Shown one piece after another: positions 20,501-30,239 of a stretch of 64,000 nt of DNA. Under the pieces are notes generated by a model, which was given only the letters and a program-made list of their open reading frames with translations, did no database searches and was not told the DNA's origin. Position numbers and translations under genes: made by a program. The stretch is from Pteria penguin (taxonomy: Eukaryota > Mollusca > Bivalvia > Pterioida > Pteriidae), in the NCBI GenBank assembly GCA_035048485.1, contig CM068590.1, forward strand, positions 1,922,001 to 1,986,000. The letters are read 5' to 3'. Positions within the stretch are counted from its first letter, which is position 1. Each line of letters starts with the position of its first letter.

Positions 20501-23251
20501 TGAAGTCAATCAGCATGCCTTAGTGGTTATCTAGGGCATTACCAAGCTGTAACCACGACCATTAAGGTGAAATACGTGAAATCAGGCAGCATGTCTGAGT
20601 GGTTATCAAGGGCATGCCCAAGCTGTAACCACCACCATAAAGGTGAAATAAGTGAAATCAATCAGCATGCATGAGTGGCTATCAAGGGCATGACCAAACT
20701 GTAACCACCACCATAAAGGTGAAATCAGTCATCATGCCTTAGTGGTTATCAAGGGCATGACCAAGCTGTAACCATCACCATAAAGGTGAAATAAGTGAAA
20801 TCAATCAGCATACCTGAGTGGTTATCAAGGACATGCCCAAGCTGTAACCACCACCAAAAATCAGTCAGCATGCTTTAGCTGTTAGCTAGGATATGATCCT
20901 GGTCAATATTAACAGACAAGTTGACTGTACTTGATTAAAAAAAGAAGCAAATAATCTCTTTTAAACATGTAAACACTGTCAATTTCAAAATTTCAGATAA
21001 AAGAAATGCCAGAGAAACCCTTCTTGAGAAGTATGAGAATGTTACACAGTGTGTTACAGCCATGCCACTGGGTGGTACAAGCATGCCTCTTGATGAGTTA
21101 TACTCCCCAGTGTTTGTAGCAGAAGATACCAAATCACAAAGTAAAAGCAGAAAAGAGGATAAACAGACTGCCAGAAAGCGCATAACAATGTCTGATATGT
21201 TTCACATTGGTGGTAAACCTGCCAAGAGAATATTTATGAAAGGAGAGGCTGGAAGGGGAAAAACTGTATTCACAATTAAACTTGTTGCTGATTGGTGTAA
21301 AGTCCAACAAAGACAACAATGTGACATGCAGGAAGTGTTGTCTCAGTTTGACTTGACATTCTATGTGTCAATGCGTTATGTCAAAAAAGATAAAGAAGAA
21401 GTAGTGGACATGATTTGTGACTGTTTGTCAGAGGGAGATCGTGAAGTAGTCACACTGTTCAGACGAGTGCTCTGTAATAAGCATATTCGATGTCTTGTGA
21501 TCTTGGATGGTCTAGATGAGTGGTCCAACAGTTCTAACACTTTTCCTGATACTTACGGCTTGGTAAACTGTGTTTTATTTACATCAACAAGACCATGGAA
21601 GCTAGAAAAGCTACAAATGCAATATATACCACAGGATAAAGTGGTAGAAATTCTTGGAATTGATCCAGGCACTATCGAGGCACTGATAACGCGTATTGTG
21701 ACTCATCTCTGTAAAACTGATGATCAGAACTTAGAAAATAAACTAAAAACCTGCATCCGAAGATCTCGACATCGCATGGTGGAATCCTTGCTAACACTGC
21801 CCATGATATTAACAGCTGCTTGTCATGTATGGTGTGAGGAAGATAAAGACATTACACATGGAAAAAGTGAACATGTCAGTAACTCCATGACTTACTTCAT
21901 ACTGTCAATCGAAGATTTACTGATCAAACGTGGTGAACAGAAAAACAAACAAATAGAGAACTATCTCCTAGAACAACGCAAACAACAAGATAGACGTACT
22001 CATGCTAAAAAGAAACGACGTATTGATCAAACACAACAATCAACATCTGGTTCTAGTGACATGATGACCCTGCTGTCTCGCTTCTTCCCGTATATAAATC
22101 ACTTCATTGATATATTGACTCCATTCTTTAAGTTAGCATACAATGATCTATTATCAAGTGATCCACGCTTAGTATTTGAGAAATATCAGTTAGAAGGAGA
22201 AATAGGAATGGAGAGGGTAGATCTAGCATTAAAGGTGGGTATAATTAGTCAGTGTAGGGCACCGGGATGTTTCAATATACAGAATGTCTCTGTCAGTTTC
22301 CCTCACAAGTTAATACAAGAACTAATGGCAGCCATGTTTATTGTATGTCAGCCAGACATGCTTCAGGAATTTTGTCATCATTGTTACTCTATAGATAAGA
22401 TCATGGAGCTGGGTAATGTGGTCAGGTTTGTGTCAGGTCTGGATAGGACACTGGGGGGTAAGCTATGGCAGCATGTAGTATGTATAGCTCAGACAGATGA
22501 TAGGTTTATCCTGTATAGACAGACTATGGGGAGAGAACACGAGGACAGAGTCGACTCATTATACCACACACAGTGTGAATGGTATAGGGAGATGGAGCAT
22601 GTCTCTGCCATGATGGGTAGTACTCACCTACCCCCCTACCACGTCTCTGATGTTTATCTTGATGTGTTTAGTGACAGTGAAGTAAAGAGAGTGACAGGGG
22701 AGATGATGAGTACTAGTCATCATACCATTATGTCAGTGTGGCTGGGGTCTGTATCACCTATACCAGATATCATAGGGTACCTACCTCAGCATTCTGGATC
22801 ACTCACAGCATTATGTATCAGACTGTATGACGTACAGGACAGTGAGCGGCTGGTCACCGTGTTACCACAACTCACACAGCTACACTATATACAGTATGAG
22901 GGTAGACACAGAGATGTTGATGCTGATGTTGTAGCGGCTCTGACCCGACTGACTCGGTTGAAGTATGTACAGCTGGAGTACATCACACTGTATAACACCC
23001 CACTGTGTGTGTCACACATGGCACAGTTAGAGACACTAGTGTTAGAGTTGGTACACATGACAGCCGGGGGGTGGGGAGTATTCCTGTCAAGTCTCCTGAG
23101 TATCCCACACAAAGTAAAGGTCACATTAGAGGGCACAGACATTGATGCTGACTCCATTACAATGATAAAGTCCTCCCCACAGTTCACACTCATCAAGCAC
23201 TACACAGATGATTTCCTGGGTGACACAATAGAGTTCTATAGAGAGACATGA
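13383..23251 (+). CDS. HEPN(DZIP3-like)-coiled coil-NACHT-LRR-like NLR protein, six coding exons
   Basis: The coding exons are 13383-14034, 14367-14429, 16102-16146, 16548-16601, 19565-19636 and 20997-23251. All junctions are AG/GT, all introns are phase 1, the sum is 3141 nt and the product is 1046 aa with no stop. Residues 18-150 form a DZIP3-type HEPN domain containing RNEVYGH (R119 to H125, the R-x4-6-H pattern of HEPN RNases). About 185-295 is coiled coil. NACHT follows: Walker A GEAGRGKT at 378-385, Walker B LVILDGLDEW at 462-471 and sensor-like VLFTSTRPW at 488-496. The C-terminus (about 830-1046) has irregular leucine-rich repeats. By family, this is a STAND ATPase of the intracellular innate-sensor type, probably cytosolic. 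The ligand and any RNase activity are unknown. Introns carry SINE-derived minisatellites. Splice sites are read by eye, without transcript support. Confidence 0.85.
14367..14429 (+). CDS. NLR exon 2 (21 codons)
   Basis: The acceptor is TTTTTTTTCAG and the donor ATTAG|GTAGAT, phase 1 on both sides. It encodes residues 218-238, a charged helix (AEQRRTAAYLENKF). Confidence 0.75.
14580..15254. repeat. 29-bp minisatellite
   Basis: There are about two dozen copies of CATGGGTATGGCGGTGTCCT plus GTCTCCTGG, some shortened by deletion of GGTATGG. The long open frames seen on both strands here are by-products of the repeat. Confidence 0.9.
15296..16000. repeat. 60-bp minisatellite
   Basis: Seven near-perfect 60-bp units run to 15705 (GCATCAGGCAGATGCTGTAA, CCATATGGGTCCAATGCTAA), then a SINE insertion, then about two more units. 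The unit corresponds base for base to a 60-bp segment of SINE A. Confidence 0.9.
15714..15878 (+). mobile_element. SINE family B nested in the 60-bp minisatellite
   Basis: It has a tRNA-like head (GTGTAGTGGTTAAGCGC, GGTTCGATTCC), a body with GAGGTTGGTAACCTCCTGC, and an AATCAACCAACC tail. Imperfect 12-bp TSDs lie at 15702-15713 and 15879-15890 (CCAATG, then TA), cut from the minisatellite unit itself. Confidence 0.8.
16102..16146 (+). CDS. NLR exon 3 (15 codons)
   Basis: The acceptor is ACTTACAG and the donor CAAGCAA|GTAAG. The peptide GQRIDVLTSDVQHQA shares DVLTS with exon 4, and their DNA aligns up to the shared GTAAG donor, so the two exons look like duplicates. Confidence 0.7.
16548..16601 (+). 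CDS. NLR exon 4 (18 codons)
   Basis: The acceptor is ATTTGTAG and the donor GAAG|GTAAGTAG. The peptide NVQRRETDVLTSRIQRQE is a coiled-coil segment. It is a paralog of exon 3 and of the dead exon at 18677-18730. Confidence 0.75.
16670..17873 (+). repeat. dispersed element with ~145-bp tandem units (intron 4)
   Basis: It starts with TATACCCCCGTCATTAGATA and GGGGGTATATAGGAATCACC phrases and ends GGGGGTATTTGTCCCGTTAG, GACAGTTCTAG. Six or so units of ~145 bp each contain AAACTTTAACCTTAGCTATA, CCTTGTGGCAAGACCTTTC and TGACCTTGGCCTTGACATTT. The same start and end phrases recur at 28.88-28.98 kb. Confidence 0.7.
17890..19560. other. remainder of NLR intron 4
   Basis: Apart from the dead exon it holds a dispersed repeat at about 18200-18430 (CACTACTCGGCAC-like and AAAGGTCAAGGCC phrases) and CTGTCTGTCTGT tracts near 18440 and 19075. 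No further exon was recognised. Confidence 0.45.
18677..18730 (+). pseudogene. dead duplicate of NLR exon 4
   Basis: This 54-bp segment aligns without gaps to exon 4 (shared CAAAGG, GAAACTG and the CAG|GTAAGTAG donor). It has lost the AG acceptor (CCG instead of TAG) and has an in-frame TAA near its end, so it cannot be used as a coding exon. Confidence 0.7.
19565..19636 (+). CDS. NLR exon 5 (24 codons)
   Basis: The acceptor is TCATTACAG and the donor GAAGACG|GTAAAA, phase 1. It encodes residues 272-295 (ETIAETRQMIKRTEPSLQ and following), linking the coiled coil to the NACHT exon. Confidence 0.75.
19768..20880. repeat. 76-bp minisatellite in intron 5
   Basis: There are about 14 diverged copies of a 76-bp unit with GCATGCCTGAGTGGTTATCA, AGGGCATGACCAAGCTGTAA and CACCATATAGGTGAAATAAG. 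The last phrase closely matches the SINE A tail (CACCATATACGTGAAATA), and GCCTGAGTGGTTA resembles a tRNA A box, so a SINE origin is plausible. The array ends 117 bp before the NACHT exon. Confidence 0.85.
20997..23251 (+). CDS. NLR exon 6: NACHT, winged-helix region and LRR-like C-terminus
   Basis: The acceptor is AAAATTTCAG. It encodes residues 296-1046, ending TGA at 23249-23251. After the leader PLDELYSPVF come Walker A (378-385), Walker B (462-471), the RPW sensor-like segment and LPMIL (564-568). A lysine/glutamine-rich linker follows at about 607-650, and C-terminal leucine-rich segments after about 830. It is unbroken and has balanced codon use, so the gene is probably functional. Confidence 0.9.
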
Positions 23252-23617
23252 CATCCCACACATGACTGTAAATCACTTGTAAACACAAACATCATCACAT
23301 TACTCTCTCCATGATGAATTCTAGGTCACTTTCTCTGTAGAATTTTCTGGAAATGTCTGAGCTGCCATAGTGGAAACTGACACTGTACATCTTGATCATA
23401 TTAGATAGGTCAAGGTCACAAGGAAAATCAGTTTTAGAAAATCTCAGTCAGTATGTAGGTTTCATGAGGTGAACTTGATGGTGTTTTATATTTTCTGAAA
23501 ATATGGACAAGGGGAAGGGAGGGTGTTATTTGTGACAAAATTTCTAAAGTTTTGTTTAGATGAGTCAGTAAATAACTACATGTATATGGGGGGGGTGTTT
23601 AGTATATCAAAGTATTG

Positions 23618-23836
23618 AATAAAGGAAAGGAGGGGGATGTTGGAATGAATTTTAGATAAGGTGACATTAAAAGATGTTGATTAAATTGAAGAAAGGGGAA
23701 GGGGGGTGTTGATGAACCTATTTCTCTTTCTATTATGCATCAGATGATCTTATTTCTCATTGTATTTTATGACTTGTTTCTTTGTATGAAATGAACTTTG
23801 ATTTATATTTGTATTCTGTTACACCAGTAAAATAAA
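23618..23836 (+). terminator. candidate polyadenylation signals of the NLR gene
   Basis: AATAAA occurs at 23618-23623 and 23831-23836. The second is followed by a GT-rich stretch (TATTGTGTTGC) and is the better candidate. Confidence 0.4.
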
Positions 23837-24094
23837 CATTTTCTTTACATATGATATTGTGTTGCTTCATACTGACTTGTGTATAAACAAGAGTTAGTGT
23901 TGATGTAAGATGGGGCAGAAGGGATGCCTTACAATTTCTGAAAACGTTAGAAAAAAGGGGGAAGTAAAGGGGTGGAGTTAAAAAGAATAAAAAAGATTTG
24001 AGTGAAAAAAAAGGGAGAGAGAGGAATTTCAAACAAATGAACTATAATTTGTATTGAAAGAGGAAATCTACACATAGTAATTTAATGAGGGTTG

Positions 24095-24240
24095 GATCTA
24101 GAAGGATTGGGGAGGGGAAATAGGGTGAAAAGGGGGGGGGGGATAGGGTGAAGGATGGGGAAGGGGAAAAAAGGTGAAGGATTAGGGAGGGGAAATAGGA
24201 TGAATGATGGGGGAGGAAATGGGGTGAAGTTATCATGAAG
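24095..24240 (+). repeat. G-rich imperfect tandem repeat
   Basis: GGGGAGGGGAAATAGGGTGAA-like units of about 35 bp are repeated four times, with many runs of three or more G on the plus strand. Similar GGAAAGGAGGGGG phrases lie at 23510-23710. Confidence 0.6.
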
Positions 24241-24395
24241 TTATCTAACATGATATTAAATGAAACTAAACCATTTTATATTTATTTAGGATTGAGATAT
24301 ACATGTATAATTGCATTGTTGTGTATACAATTTACAGTGGTTGTATTCAGTATAGGTGATGTAACGCTGCAATAAAGAAAATCGACGCATTTTTT

Positions 24396-27072
24396 TATAC
24401 GCCCGTCATTAGACGGGATGTATTATGTTATGTCTGTCTGTCCGGGGTCATGTTTTCCGGACTTTTTAGCTCACCTCAGCGTAGCTCAAGTGAGCTATTG
24501 TCATAGTGCAGCGTCCGTCGTTAACTTTTCTACATTTTCGACTTCTTCTCCAGAACCGCTGCACAGAATTTCGCCAAGCTTCATAGGAAGTAAGTACTCA
24601 AGGTCCTCTACAAAGTTTGCGTTTTTTATGCCGATCCGTGATCCAAGATGGCCGCCATTGGCTCTGATTGGTTGACACATTTTCGACTTCTTCTCCAGAA
24701 CTGCTGCACAGAATTTCACCAAACTTCATAGGAAGTAAGTTCTCAAGGTCCTCTACCAAGTTTTTGTTTTTTATGCCGATCCTTGATCCAAGATGGCCGC
24801 CATTGGCTCTGATTGGTTGACACATTTTCGACTTCTTCTCCAGAACTGTAGCACAGAATTTCACCAAACTTCATAGGAAGTAAGTACTCAAGGTCCTCTA
24901 CCAAGTTTTTGTTTTTTATGCCGATCCTTGATCCAAGATGGCCGCCATTGGCTCTGATTGGTTGACACATTTTCGACTTCTCCTCCAGAACTGCTGCACA
25001 TAATTTCACCAAACTTCATAGGAAGTAATTACTCAAGGTCCTCTACCAAGTTTGTGTTTTTTTTGCCGATCCGTGATCCAAGATGGCCGCCACTGGCTCT
25101 GAATGGTTGACACATTTTCGACTTCTTCTCCAGAACTGTAGCACAGAATTTCACCAAACTTCATAGGAAGTAAGTACTCAAAGTCCTCTACCAAGTTTGT
25201 GTTTTTTATGCTGATCCGTGATCCAAGATGGCCGCCATTGGCTCTGATTGGTTGACACATTTTCGACTTCTCCTCCAGAACCTCTGCACAGAATTTCACC
25301 AAACTTCATAGGAAGTTGGTACTCAAGGTCCTCTACCAAGTTTGTGTTTTTTATGCCGATCCGGGATACAAGATGGCTGCCATTGGCTCTGATTGGTTGA
25401 CACATTTTTGACTTCTTCTCCAGAACCGCTGCACAGAATTTTACCAAACTTCATAGAAAGTAAGTACTCAAGGTCCTCTACCAAGTTTGTGTTTTTTATG
25501 CCAGTCCGTGATCCAAGATGGCCGCCATTGGCTCTGATTGGTTGAAACATTTTCAACTTCTTCTCCAGATCGGCTGCACAGAATTTCATCAAACCTCATA
25601 GGAAGTAAGTACTCAAGGTCCTCTACCAAGTTTGTGTTTTTTATGCCGATCCGTGATCCAAGATAACAGCCATTGACTCTGATTGGTTGACACATTTTCG
25701 ACTTCTTCTCCAGAACAGCTGCATAGAATTTCATCAAACTTCATGGAAAGTAAGTACTCAACATCCTCTACCACATTTTTGTTTTTTGGCTCTGTTTGAT
25801 TGACACATTTTCATCTTCCTCTCCAGAACCCCTGCACAGAATTTCTTGCTTCTAAATATGCACTTTGTGCTCAGGTGAGCGATATAGGCCCACTTGGGCC
25901 TCTTGTTTTTTTTTTTGCCATCTTACAAGATATTGAGTTGAAATTTGGTATATAGCTTTATTTCAAGCGGTGTCAGTACCAGAGCAAGTGTTGTTACGAT
26001 TGACTTACTTTTGACGGATTTATGGCCCTTGGACTTGTAAATTTCTAAATTTATTCAAAAATTCATTAAAAATCTATTTTTTGTCAAAACATTCTGAAAT
26101 TTCTCATGAAGCAAGTTAAATGTACCAGCTATCACATATGTTACGGTTTTTGATATATTTTTCTTCGTTTTTGAGAAATTTATAATTTTAGAGGGGGAGG
26201 GGGTTTGACCATATGTCCTAGGTCATGTTTTCCAGACTGTTTTTTGGCCGTCTTTCAAGATATTGAGTTGAAATTAAGTATAAAGCTTTATATCAAGCGG
26301 CGTCAGTAGCAGATCCAGTTTTGTTACGATTGACCTACTTTTGACGGATTTATGGCCCTTGGACTTATAAATTTCAAGATTTTTTCAGAAATTCATTAAA
26401 AATCTATTTTTTGTCAAAACATTATGAAATTTATCATGAAACAAGTAAAATGTACCAACTATCACACATGTTAGGGGTTTTAATATCTTTTTCTTCATTT
26501 TCGACAAATTTATAATTTTAGGGGGGGGGGTAACCATATGTCCTAGGTAATGTTTTCCAGACTTTTTTTTGGCCGTCTTTCAAGATCTTGAATTGAAATT
26601 TGGTATATAGCTTAGTTAGTACTAATTTCGAGTTTTGTTACGATTGATCACTTTTTACAGATTTATGGCCCTTGGACTTAAATTTCAAGATTTTGTTGTG
26701 AAAATTCATTAGAAATCTAATTTTTGTAAAAACATTATGAAAGTAAAATGTACCAACTTCCACATATTTTACAGGTATTGATATCTTTTTCTTCATTTTA
26801 GAGAAATTTATAATTTTAGGAGGGGGGGGGGGAGGCTTGTACTAAAAAATTTCAATTTTTTTATTTTGCAGGTCAAGTTCCAAGATGGGTTGGATAGGAC
26901 CATTTCTGCAGGAGTAATTGCCCTTGGACTTATTCCTATGATAAAATGCTATGAAACGCAATTAACTTAAGTAAACGTCAGATGTTTTTCATTGAAAATC
27001 ATGCCAAATGCGAATTGATTATGTCCGAATTAAGCGACGGGCGTATTATGCCACGCTAGGCGTTGCTCTTGT
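24396..27072 (+). mobile_element. TATACGCCCGTC-type dispersed element with three ~320-bp tandem units
   Basis: The ends TATACGCCCGTC (24396) and GACGGGCGTATTA (about 27036) are inverted. Three tandem units contain ATGTCCTAGGTCATG, TTTCCAGAC, TTTTGGCCGTCTTTCAAGAT and ACGGATTTATGGCCCTTGGA (starts near 24440, 26212 and 26540). The first unit is split by another element at 24463-25914. The element is non-coding. Confidence 0.7.
24463..25914 (+). mobile_element. AGCTCAC-type element with nine 145-bp tandem units, nested
   Basis: It begins TTTTTAGCTCACCTCAGC and ends CAGGTGAGCGATATAGGCCC, then a short hairpin and CTTGTTTTT. Nine to ten 145-bp units each contain TTTTCGACTTCTTCTCCAGA, CACAGAATTTCACCAAACTT, CAAGGTCCTCTACCAAG, CCAAGATGGCCGCCATTGG and CTGATTGGTTGACACA. 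It is inserted in a T-run of the host element. Minus-strand frames of 89 codons repeated per unit are by-products. Confidence 0.8.
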
Positions 27073-27454
27073 TAGTATGTTCATTGCACCCAAAAAATAC
27101 AATATTCGAATAAAAAAGCACAAAATGTTTTTCAAAAATAGGATGACATTATTAGAGAAATAGTAATGTACTATGTGCTTTCAGGGTCTCTAGAGTGTAT
27201 AGTATGCCATTGCTTGTCGAGGTCATTTTATTCTGGAAAGTTTTCATTCCTGCTTTGACATTAAACTTATTGTGTATGTTTAACATAAGGTACTATGTAC
27301 CAAGTTTGACTTTTCTGCAATTGATTCCAAGAGTTATTGCTCTTTGTTCAGTATAAATTTTTCAAAAAGAAAAAGAAATTTGATGTGTATCATCGGAATG
27401 GGGTTCTACATATTACGTTAGACATTTGTACATTGTACAAGAGTTATTGCCCTT

Positions 27455-28914
27455 TTTATTTTTTATACGCTGTCATTTGACAGGATATATTATGTTACTG
27501 TAATGTCTGTCCACTTGTTCCTCAGTAACATTGTCCAAGGCATCGTTTCCACACGACGTGTTAGATGAAGATAATACAATAGGATATATCTGCAAGGTTA
27601 AGTTCACAGTGCATATGATTTAAATAAATCATTATCGAGGCCATAACTTTTGATCTCTTGCATGGATTTGAATAATATTTCAAAAAACTTGTTATCCAGG
27701 ACTCAAGGGTGTGTTATGACCTTGAAGCAAGGTGCATTTGATCACTAAATCTTTTTTCTTGGCCATAACTTTTTACCCTTTACAAGAATTTGAATAATCT
27801 CTTACATAATTGTAGCTCAATGCCGAAGGGACGTGTAGACCTCAAACCAAGCCCATAACTCCCCAGGTCAAGGTCAAAGGTCAAGGTCATTATAGACACA
27901 ATAAGTAAAACATTGCCTTAGACAGAACTTCTCACCTTGTGCACAGATTTCAATAATTTTTCACAGAATTGTTGCTTAGATCCAAGGGTGTGTCATGACC
28001 TTCAAGAAGGGTCATAGGTCAAAGGTCAAAATACACAATGAGTAACACCTTGTCCGGGTCATAACTTCTTACCCTGAGCACAGATTTCAATAACATTTCA
28101 CTGAATTGTTGCTAAAGGTCAAAGGATGTGTCTTACCCTTAACCAAGTTTATAGGTCAAAGGTCAAGGTAATGATGGGCACAATAAGTAAAACATTGTCC
28201 GGGCCAGAACTTCTCATCCTGAGCACAGATTTCAATAATATTTCACATAAATTTTGCTTAGGATCCAAGGATGTGTCATGACCTTGAACAACGGTCATAG
28301 GTCTAGGTCATAATAGACAAGGGGCAGGCTTGGTTTAGTGGTTAAGAGCTTGGCTGCGATGCCAATGATCCACGTTTGATTCCGGGGTTGCACCACAATG
28401 TTTAAGAGGTTAGTAACCTCCTGCTTCCATGTCGCGATATAACTGAAATATTGTTTAAAGCGACGTAAAACACCAATCAACCAACCAACTAACATAAAAG
28501 ACACAATAATTAACACATTGTCAGGGCCATAGCTTCTCACCCTGTGCACAGATTTCAATAATATTTTATAAAATTGTGGCATAGAATGCAAGAGTGTGTC
28601 ATGACCTTGAAACAATGTCATAGGTCAAAGGTCAAGGTCATGATAGAAACAATAAGTAACACCTTCTCCGAGCCATAACTTCTCACCTTGTGCACAGATT
28701 TCGATCATATTTCACGGAATTGCTGCTTAGAATGCAAGGGTGTGTCAAGGTCAAAATTGACACAACTGGTATAACCTTGTTGATTATACCCCCAAATGTA
28801 GCAGTGGGACAATCCATTATCCTTTTTTTTCCAGTGAAGTATCTTGGGATGAATTATTACATGTTTCAACTTTGTTGCCATAGGGGGTATTTGTCCCGTT
28901 AGGACAGTTCTAGT
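27455..28914 (+). repeat. composite dispersed element with ~120-bp AGGTCA-rich units
   Basis: It opens with TTTTTTATACGCTGTCATTTG and closes with GGGGGTATTTGTCCCGTTAG. About ten units contain ACAGATTTCAATAATATTTC, AAGGGTGTGTCATGACCTT and AGGTCAAAGGTCAAGGTCA. A SINE B sits in it at 28321-28492. Confidence 0.65.
28321..28492 (+). mobile_element. SINE family B
   Basis: It has a tRNA-like head (GGTTTAGTGGTTAAGAGC), a diverged B box, the GAGGTTAGTAACCTCCTGC body and an AATCAACCAACC tail. Imperfect TSDs CATAATAGACAA (28309-28320) and CATAAAAGACAC (28493-28504) match the surrounding repeat unit. Confidence 0.8.
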
Positions 28915-28922
28915 TATATTAA

Positions 28923-29620
28923 TACCCCCGGCAAACAAAGTTTGAAGAGGATATATACTAATCACCCTGTCTGTCCATCTGTGCACATTTGTATCGGCAA
29001 TAACATTACCCCTTGTATCTTAATGATATTTCACACATGTGCTGTACATGACCCAATGATGTGTCATTACTTTGACCTATGGTCATACTTTCAAGGTCAA
29101 GGTTACAGTGCACAAATCCTTTCTGGTACATACCTTTTTACTGCTAAGCTGGATCTGGATATCATTTCACACAATGGTTGTCCAAGACACAAGGAAGTGT
29201 CATGACCTAAACCCAAGGTCATATCTTCAAGATCAAGGTCACATAGCTAAAATTCTTTTTTGGACAATAACTTCTTGCTGCCAAGTTGGATCTGGATAAT
29301 ATTTCACACAATTCTTTTCCAAGACCGAAGGGTATGTTATGACGTCAATTCAATATCGTATCTTCAAGGTCAAGGCCAAAGTACAAGCATGGTCGAAATC
29401 CTTGTCCAGGCCATTACTCTTTACTGCTGTGTTGGATCTGGAAAACATTTCACACAATTGTTGCACATGACCCAGCAGTGTGTCTTGAACTCAACCCAAG
29501 GTCATATCTTCAAAGTCAAGTTCACAGTGCACACATAGCGAGATATTTGTCTGGACCATAACTCCTTACTGTCATGTCGGATTCTTATCTTAGAAAAGAC
29601 ATTTTTCTTATTAATCTTAT
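28923..29620 (+). repeat. dispersed element with TACCCCCGGCAAAC start and AGGTCA-rich units
   Basis: It starts AATACCCCCGGCAAACAAAG and GGATATATACTAATCACC, then ~115-bp units with TGACCCAATGATGTGTCA, ATCTTCAAGGTCAAGGTCAC and GGATCTGGATATCATTTCAC. There is no coding sequence. Confidence 0.6.
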
Positions 29621-29649
29621 TATTCATTTCATTCTAGAAATACGATAAT

Positions 29650-29720
29650 TTACCGTAAAAATTGCGTCATTTTACACTGACGTCACTGGGCTATCATAAA
29701 CGTCATAATGAGAATTCCAC
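29650..29720 (+). repeat. short dispersed repeat containing TGACGTCA
   Basis: TTGCGTCATTTTACACTGAC, GTCACTGGGCT and AACGTCATAATGA recur at 57010-57085 (TTGTGTCATTTTACTCTGAC, AACGTCATAATGA). Confidence 0.6.
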
Positions 29721-29821
29721 AAGGTGGAAATGTTTAACGGTCTTGGTTTTATAACCTAAAAATATTCAACCTCTACATTATAATGCGGCAAAATATGGCT
29801 TACCTCCTACGCCAGGCAGGG

Positions 29822-29970
29822 GCAAGATTGGTGTGGTGGTTAAGCACGGTTCGGGTTCGATTCCCTGCGCCAGTATGTTTAAGAGGTTTATTAAATGTAC
29901 CACCTACTTCCATGTCGCGAGATAACCGAAAAAGTTTTGAAAGCGACTGAAAACACCAGTCAACCAACCA
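29822..29970 (+). mobile_element. SINE family B, shortened
   Basis: The head is missing part of the anticodon arm (GGTGTGGTGGTTAAGCACGG runs directly into the B box GGTTCGATTCC). The body has CTTCCATGTCGCGAGATAAC and the tail CAACCAACC. Possible TSDs are CCTACGCCAG (about 29809) and CCTACGTCAG (about 29977). Confidence 0.75.
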
Positions 29971-30239
29971 ACCTAGTCCTACGTCAGTTGTATTAAAGCT
30001 ATCTTATATTCCAGGTATAGTGCCCGTCGACTATCCGCTAACTCCACCCCGATCTTTATCTTATGTTTTATTTTATTATTCTAATGTGAATCCTCACAAA
30101 TGTTATGCAAGATAAACATCCCTTACCCAATTTAATTTGTTGATCTCTGTCTTGCACTGCCTTGCAGCAAAGTAAAATAAGTACCGAAGGGTAAATCATA
30201 TCTCATAGTACATGGAATATCGTGAATACTGTCATATTC

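Noticed and set aside
24100..24235. Telomere-like repeat
   Set aside because: The units are GGGGAGGGGAAATAGG-like and irregular, not TTAGGG.
24501..25737. Series of 89-codon minus-strand frames with similar sequence
   Set aside because: The 145-bp unit is not a multiple of three and simply recreates the same short frame in each unit. There are no protein family features.
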